From Pleurotus djamor (Eukaryota > Basidiomycota > Agaricomycetes > Agaricales > Pleurotaceae), in the NCBI GenBank assembly GCA_029747585.1, contig JAPEVF010000280.1, positions 1 through 56,013 of the forward strand: a stretch of 56,013 nucleotides of DNA, in the 5' to 3' direction. Positions 51,039-56,013 of this stretch are shown here, one piece after another. Made by a program: the position numbers and the translations under genes. Below the pieces are notes generated by a model. It was given only the letters and a program-made list of their open reading frames with translations. It searched no databases and was not told where the DNA came from. The first letter of the stretch is position 1, and every line of letters starts with the position of its first letter.

Positions 51039-52926
51039 ATGAATTTTTTGCATCTTCTGAGCGATGAATTGGTTGGAACCAGGCTGACTTCGTGTTCCGT
51101 AGATTCTTCTCATTTGGACTATAAAACCTCGAAAGAGGCGTTTGTGGCCAATGCGACTGGCTCCAGTATAGGCCATATTAACCTTGTATCTTTGGTGGCT
51201 TTGGTACGCCCAATTTCTATATCATTACTCGCCTGTCTAACCAACTCAGATTACTATCGCACTCTATTCAGCCGTTCAAACGAGATTGCCGCCGTCTAAG
51301 TCTATTCCTATACTCCCAGCATGCTTGGTCCTCGTATTGCCACTTCTCTTGTCCATGACATTCTTCGCGGGATCGCCAGTACTTTTGTCCCTCATTCTCG
51401 GTGTTCCAACGGTTCTTGTCCTATTCGCTCCAGCTCGGAACCATTCTTCGTTACCAAAAGCTGCTGTAGCAACTATTCTACCAACTGACACTCTGAAAAT
51501 CGAGCCATTACCAGCGCTGACGACATATCGCGCTCACATGATGTTGATGACCATATTGGCTATCCTGGCTGTGGATTTTCCCATTTTCCCGAGGTACCTT
51601 GCCAAATGCGAGACCTATGGTGTATCTTTGGTGAGCTTGACTTTGTTAACGGAGGTTGCGAAGGTTGATTAGACCGTAGATGGACATAGGTGTTGGATCG
51701 TTTGTCTTTTCTCAGGGCGTGGTGTCTGCCATACCCATGGTAAAGAACCCAACCTACCTTTCGACCTCAGTTTGGCGCAAGTTACCTAGGATTGCGTACA
51801 AAATGCTTCCGATCATCTTGCTTGGAGTTGTTCGTGTTATTTTGGTCAAGGGAGTCGAATATCCAGTACGTTCACAGTACTCCTCCGCGATCATACCCTG
51901 GCTTATCCTTCCTGCAGGAGCACGAGACTGAATACGGAACCCACTGGAACTTTTTCATCACCCTTGCGCTCCTCCCGGTACTCCAAGTCTTACTTCATCC
52001 CTTGATTCTCAATATGCCCATATCGCTCATAGCTGTCTGCGTCGCCATGGGTGCGCACTAATTCAACTACCCTTACTCTTTTTAAAATTGACGCCACTTT
52101 TCAGCTCATCAATTGGGCCTGTCCCTTGGACTAGAGGATTTTGTATTGTCGTCGCCTCGTGTCAACATCATCTCTGCTAACAAGGAAGGACTTGTCTCCC
52201 TTCCTGGCTACTTCGCCATCTACCTCATTGGACTGTCTGTTGGTGTTCTGATCTTACCGCCTTCACCGAATTACTTCCGCCGTCAACTGAAAAGCACAAC
52301 GACTCCTCCGCCATCTATCCGCAGGGAGAATGATAAAACCGCTACGGAACTCTTTTCTTGGGCAGTCGTATGGTGGTTCCTGCTCGGAGCGAGCAGACTA
52401 ATTAACACCGAAACTGATGTCTCGCGGAGAATGGTATGTCCCGTGCTTTATGTAGGTTTTCCTATACTCAGTCTTCATGTCCAGGCGAATTTCCAGTATA
52501 TCCTTTGGATTGCTGCGTATAACACGAGCTTTATCCTGGGTTATCTTCTTCTTGATTTGTACTTCTTTCCATCTCCTCTTACGAAATCTGTTTACTCCCC
52601 GACATCGAAGCTCAAAGTCCCCGTTGAGTCAACCACTGCTCTGCAGCTACTTGGAAACCAACTCGGAAATCCACCACCGTTGCTTGAGGCTATCAACAAG
52701 AACGCACTGGCCTTGTTCCTTTTGGTAGGTGTCTCTGTACGGCGGTCCATGCTCTTCCGCTGACGATTTGGGGGTTCAGGCGAACATAGCTACGGGGGTC
52801 ATCAACCTTTCAGTTCAGACGATGTATGTGGATGACACAAAAGCGTTTCTTATCCTATGCGGTTATGTGTTCGGTATTTGCTCAGTAGCTTGGATGTTCC
52901 GTAACAAAAGGCTAGTCAATCTATGA
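51039..52926 (+). CDS. GWT1: Gwt1, GPI-anchor inositol acyltransferase (PIG-W)
   Basis: Exons are 51039-51203, 51250-51630, 51680-51865, 51918-52050, 52105-52433, 52485-52724 and 52780-52926; phases close to give 526 residues. Family motifs are [92 protein letters not shown] and NLGNQLG-type loops, with about 12 hydrophobic segments. Gwt1 acylates inositol of GlcN-PI in the ER, an early GPI-anchor step needed for wall mannoproteins. In most homologs the protein starts with Met just before DYK; here that codon is TTG. The nearest in-frame ATG at 51039 adds 25 residues. A short upstream exon is another possibility. The protein end is clear. Confidence 0.93.
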
Positions 52927-53086
52927 ATAAAATGTAGATACTTACGTCTTGCGTAACACCATTATGATGGGTCTCGTTCATCCGATAAATGCATGTTAGA
53001 GAATGAGTTGACGGGATGGGGTCGACGACAGTTTCACCAAGTTACTGGAAACTAGACTGTAGTAGACATGTTGTCGTTCTGATACT

Positions 53087-53728
53087 TTACCAATTACAAG
53101 GAACCTCCGCATCAGGCCGTGTAATCAAACGCTCGACAATAAACCCACAATCCCCCAAACTAACCGTCGGCATCCTATAACACGTCTTCACCCCCGTGTC
53201 CTTCCAAATCCTATGCCCACGTGAATTCCCATCGTCGACGCAGATAGACTGAGGTCTTCCACACGCCGTAAAGTCGTAGCACCCGCTACTGATCGAGCCG
53301 ACTTTGTGACGAAGGCATTGGTTGCAATCGTTCACGCGGATGGCGAACTCTGTGGTACTGATGGTGATGGGGGGTGCGCCTCCGGGGGAGGGAGTGGTTT
53401 GCATGAACCAGGTAAACACCATGTCGAAGGGTTTGTCGAAGTCGGGACAGTTGCCTTGGTCGCATGGTCCGGATTGGATTTGGAAGGACGTGTTGGGGGT
53501 GATGGTTTCGTCTTGGGATAAGTCCCAGCCGAAGGAGTCTTTCATCTTCTTCAGCATCGCTGTATTGTTGTTAATGTTGATGGCGTTGGAGGGGATGGTA
53601 GGGGGTGTTAACCCTGCGACCGAGATGATCTCGGGGATGGGGACGGTCGATTCGTCGAGGGCGGGAGCGGCTGTGACGCCTGCCACCACGGTCGTGGCGA
53701 GCAAAAGCGCGTTCCTGAGACAAAGCAT
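53087..53728 (-). CDS. Secreted cysteine-rich protein of unknown function
   Basis: Intronless, 213 residues. The N-terminus MLCLRNALLLATTVVAGVTA is a clear signal peptide. The mature part has ten Cys, in contexts SGPCDQGNCPDF, NDCNQCLRHK, SGCYDFTACGRPQSICVDDG, KTCYRMP, GDCGFIV and a near-terminal VPCNW. Even numbers and close spacing suggest five disulfides. The central FDMVFTWFMQTTPSPGG looks like paired strands. I do not recognise the family; it fits the broad class of small secreted proteins. An ATAT-rich element lies about 55 nt upstream. No dibasic processing sites stand out. Confidence 0.75.
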   Translation of the reverse strand: MLCLRNALLLATTVVAGVTAAPALDESTVPIPEIISVAGLTPPTIPSNAININNNTAMLKKMKDSFGWDLSQDETITPNTSFQIQSGPCDQGNCPDFDKPFDMVFTWFMQTTPSPGGAPPITISTTEFAIRVNDCNQCLRHKVGSISSGCYDFTACGRPQSICVDDGNSRGHRIWKDTGVKTCYRMPTVSLGDCGFIVERLITRPDAEVPCNW

Positions 53729-54799
53729 ACTGGACGATCGATGAAGTCGGAAAAGGTTGACCTAAACGTGTAGTCGCGCGATCAGTATATCATTGTGTAG
53801 ATGTGGGTGAAAAAATACGCTTAACTGGTGCTGTTTTCTTGTTGGTACGCTGAAGAGCCCTAAGTGAATCATGGGGGCTCCTGCGTTGACTTATATACCA
53901 TCGACGTGAATGCGTTACGCCCCGTGGTCCGTGGTCTGAAATAGAACTTTACGCGCCCCGATGGAGAGAATGGGGAACGGCCATACGAGAACCTCACCGA
54001 TGGGGAGACGAGGAGAAAGGGCAGAGTCAGCGGTGTGGAGGCAAAGCGGTGAGAGCTGTACGTGGGCACTAATGCGAAGGATCTCATCCTCTGTCGTCCA
54101 GGAACCATCCCAGCCTCGAAGGAGTGCAAAAGCCTCGGCTCGTCACGGGTTGTCGGCAGCCTCAGTCACTTTCTTTTGATGCGCAGAGCTCGGGGAGTGG
54201 TCTGTAAGCATTTGCGGATCCTCCAGGGCGCTCGAGGCCTCAAATCCGCTGGTGGAGATGGAAGTGGTCTATAATTATATGAGCAATGGAGTGGACGTGA
54301 AAAAGTATTAGTCACGTTGAACTTGCATATGAGTCGTCGCGAGGAGTGAGGGGTATTGTACAATGATGGAGCGCAGGACAAGATGCAAATGCGCAGGTGT
54401 CGACTCGTTAGAGCGCGTTGGAATAGCCTAGCTGGATATGGTGTCAGATCTGGACTAGGTATTATTAGATGGTACTACTTCGTGTCGCTCTGACTCACAT
54501 CGACGGCGTGGCTGCGTAGACCATGTCCAGAGGAGACATCTGCGCTCACGGAGAATCGAAGGATATTGGATATGCACAAAACTACGATCGTGACCAAGAA
54601 AAACAAAGGTAGTACGTGCAGTGGCCAAGCCTGTTGATATTAACGCGAACGTCTAAGTCACATTTCTTCTCTTCATCTAGAGGCTGGAATTCGAGCCTAG
54701 TCGAGAGGGTGACAATGCTATTTCTCGATCCTGTATTTTGGATAAGCGCCGGATTCTTCATGTTGACCGTGGGAACCAAAAGTTTTGGAATCCTCCATC
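53729..54799. other. Divergent intergenic region
   Basis: 1.07 kb between the secreted cysteine-rich gene (minus) and RRP14 (plus). Short open frames show no recognisable content. Confidence 0.4.
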
Positions 54800-56013
54800 A
54801 TGGTCGCCGTTTCAGCCGTTGAGCTCAGAGCTTCCCTGGAACGACACAACAATACCTTCGAGTCCCTGCTGAAGCTCATACCAGCCAGATACTACCTTGC
54901 TCAAGACCCAAATGATGATGAAGTCAGTCGCCCCACTGGCTACGCTTATTACGCGAATCATTCCTGATTGCAATTCTTCTAGATTGCATCCAAATTTCAG
55001 AAACATAGCAAGAAGCAGAAGACACCAAAACAAGCCATAAAAGAGGCTACGAAGAAGGCTAAGCGGGCTAAGGTGCGTAGCTACATCTAAGCCTCCTCGT
55101 TCAAGTCCCTGATCAGGAAATACCAGCTTGACCCGGCAAACCAAAAAACTATTCTTGATATCCAAGCAGAGTCATCGCAGGCCGTCAAGAAACGCGGTAC
55201 TGCACCCAACGACGCTTCAGATGACAATGACGATGACTCTAGCGATATACATGTCGACGTAGACATGGACGACGAAGCTGCTGGACCTGGAGGAGACGAT
55301 GAAGGGGCCATGGATGTGGACACCGAAGATATCGTCCCCTTACCTCAATCCGGTGGTATATCGGACCTTCGAAAGAAACTCCACGCCAAAATGGAACAAC
55401 TACGAAATAATCGGAGAGGTCAGACGGGCGAGCCGGGTGATCGGGATGAACTATTGGAAGAACGGAGAAAACAACGCGCTGCGATGAGGGAAAGACGGAG
55501 GAAGGAGACGAAGGAGAAGATTCGGCGTCAGGAAGAGATGAAGAATAAAGGTAAGGAGAAGGAGAAGAAGGATACACGCGCAATTGGGAATACCACCAAG
55601 GTTTGCTTGCTCACTGGCTTATAAAATGGCTCTCACTAACACTCTTGTTTCCATAGGCCCAACTCATTGTACCGGACACACATAGATCGTCAGCAACCAC
55701 AGTGGCTTTCTCCGCTCTCTCTGAACGTTCATCCTCGAAAAAACTTGCCCACCTCAAAACTTCGTCAAATCCCTCACAAGCTCTCGAACAACTGGCTGCT
55801 CGTAAAGAAAAACTCGCGTCGCTACCTGAGGAGAAACGCAAGGAAATCCAGGAGAAGGAAAAGTGGCAGAAAGCCGAGGCGCGGATGGAGGGTGTCAAGG
55901 TGCACGATGATGAAGGCAGGCTGAAGAAGGCAGTGAAGAGGAAGGAGAAGGAAAAGTTGAAAAGCAAGAAAGCCTGGTACGTGCAAATGAAGCTATTCCC
56001 TTGGGATCACACC
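54800..56013 (+). CDS. RRP14: Rrp14/SURF6 ribosome biogenesis protein (3' end beyond window)
   Basis: Exons are 54800-54922, 54983-55072, 55127-55600 and 55657 to the window end, all in phase (348 residues visible). The N-terminus LRASLERHNNTFESLLKLIP followed by ARYYL is the RRP14 N-terminal helix. Then come Lys-rich KQAIKEATKKAKRAK, an acidic block, and the SURF6 core ISDLRKKLHAKMEQLRNNRR and RKEIQEKEKWQKAEARMEGV followed by KVHDDEGRLKKAVKRKEKEK. In yeast Rrp14 is a nucleolar factor in 40S and 60S maturation. Composition is highly charged, as expected. The second and third introns are 54 and 56 nt. Confidence 0.93.

Noticed and set aside
54400..54470. tRNA-like stretch (GTCGACTCGTTAGAGCGCGTTGGAATAG)
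   Set aside because: Resembles parts of a D-loop and anticodon arm, but no T-arm consensus or acceptor pairing could be found.

Overview
The window is nuclear DNA from a filamentous basidiomycete, most likely a mushroom-forming agaricomycete. Genes are interrupted by many 50-60 nt GT-AG introns. The gene set is typical of that group: three FunK1-type protein kinases, a class I hydrophobin, two Clp1-like proteins, an F-box-like protein of the agaricomycete type, a peroxisomal alcohol-oxidase-like GMC enzyme, and the housekeeping genes for eIF5, Med10, bL28m, Gwt1 and Rrp14. Runs of N and single ambiguous bases, densest at 2.4-5.5 kb, show a draft sequence. No bacterial, viral, CRISPR or tRNA features were seen.

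Region 1 (1-15.1 kb) is a FunK1 cluster built on a large inverted repeat. The left arm (1 to about 2965, running off the window) and the right arm (about 11870 to 14837 or beyond) each carry a nearly identical FunK1 gene. A third, more diverged FunK1 lies between them. The spacer also holds a proline/serine-rich gene of unknown function, an NT-C2 domain gene and mitochondrial ribosomal protein bL28m. The kinase genes in the two arms have identical introns, while the outer flanks differ more, which suggests recent gene conversion. The right arm also carries an orphan copy of the neighbour's last exon.

Region 2 (15.8-24.1 kb) has a 973-residue disordered protein, a GPI-anchored secreted protein with an alginate-lyase fold (7 exons), a divergently transcribed Clp1-like gene, and an NTF2/SnoaL-like protein. 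Region 3 (24.3-30.8 kb) is a tandem pair of secreted type-B carboxylesterases that share a 13-exon architecture with a 7-nt microexon just before the catalytic-serine motif.

Region 4 (32.2-41.7 kb) has a short Spa2-homology-domain protein, the alcohol-oxidase-like GMC gene (11-nt microexon, C-terminal AKL), an F-box-like gene, a disordered protein with a helical tail, eIF5, and Med10 divergent from eIF5. Region 5 (42.4-46.5 kb) is rich in cell-surface genes: a signal-peptide protein with three near-identical repeats and dibasic sites, a class I hydrophobin, and a second Clp1-like gene. The stretch 46.5-50.6 kb is gene-poor. Region 6 (51-56 kb) has GWT1, a cysteine-rich secreted protein and the 5' part of RRP14/SURF6.

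Exon boundaries below were built by eye from splice signals and reading phase. Where I say phases close, I summed the exon lengths. Family names rest on recognised motifs, not on database searches.
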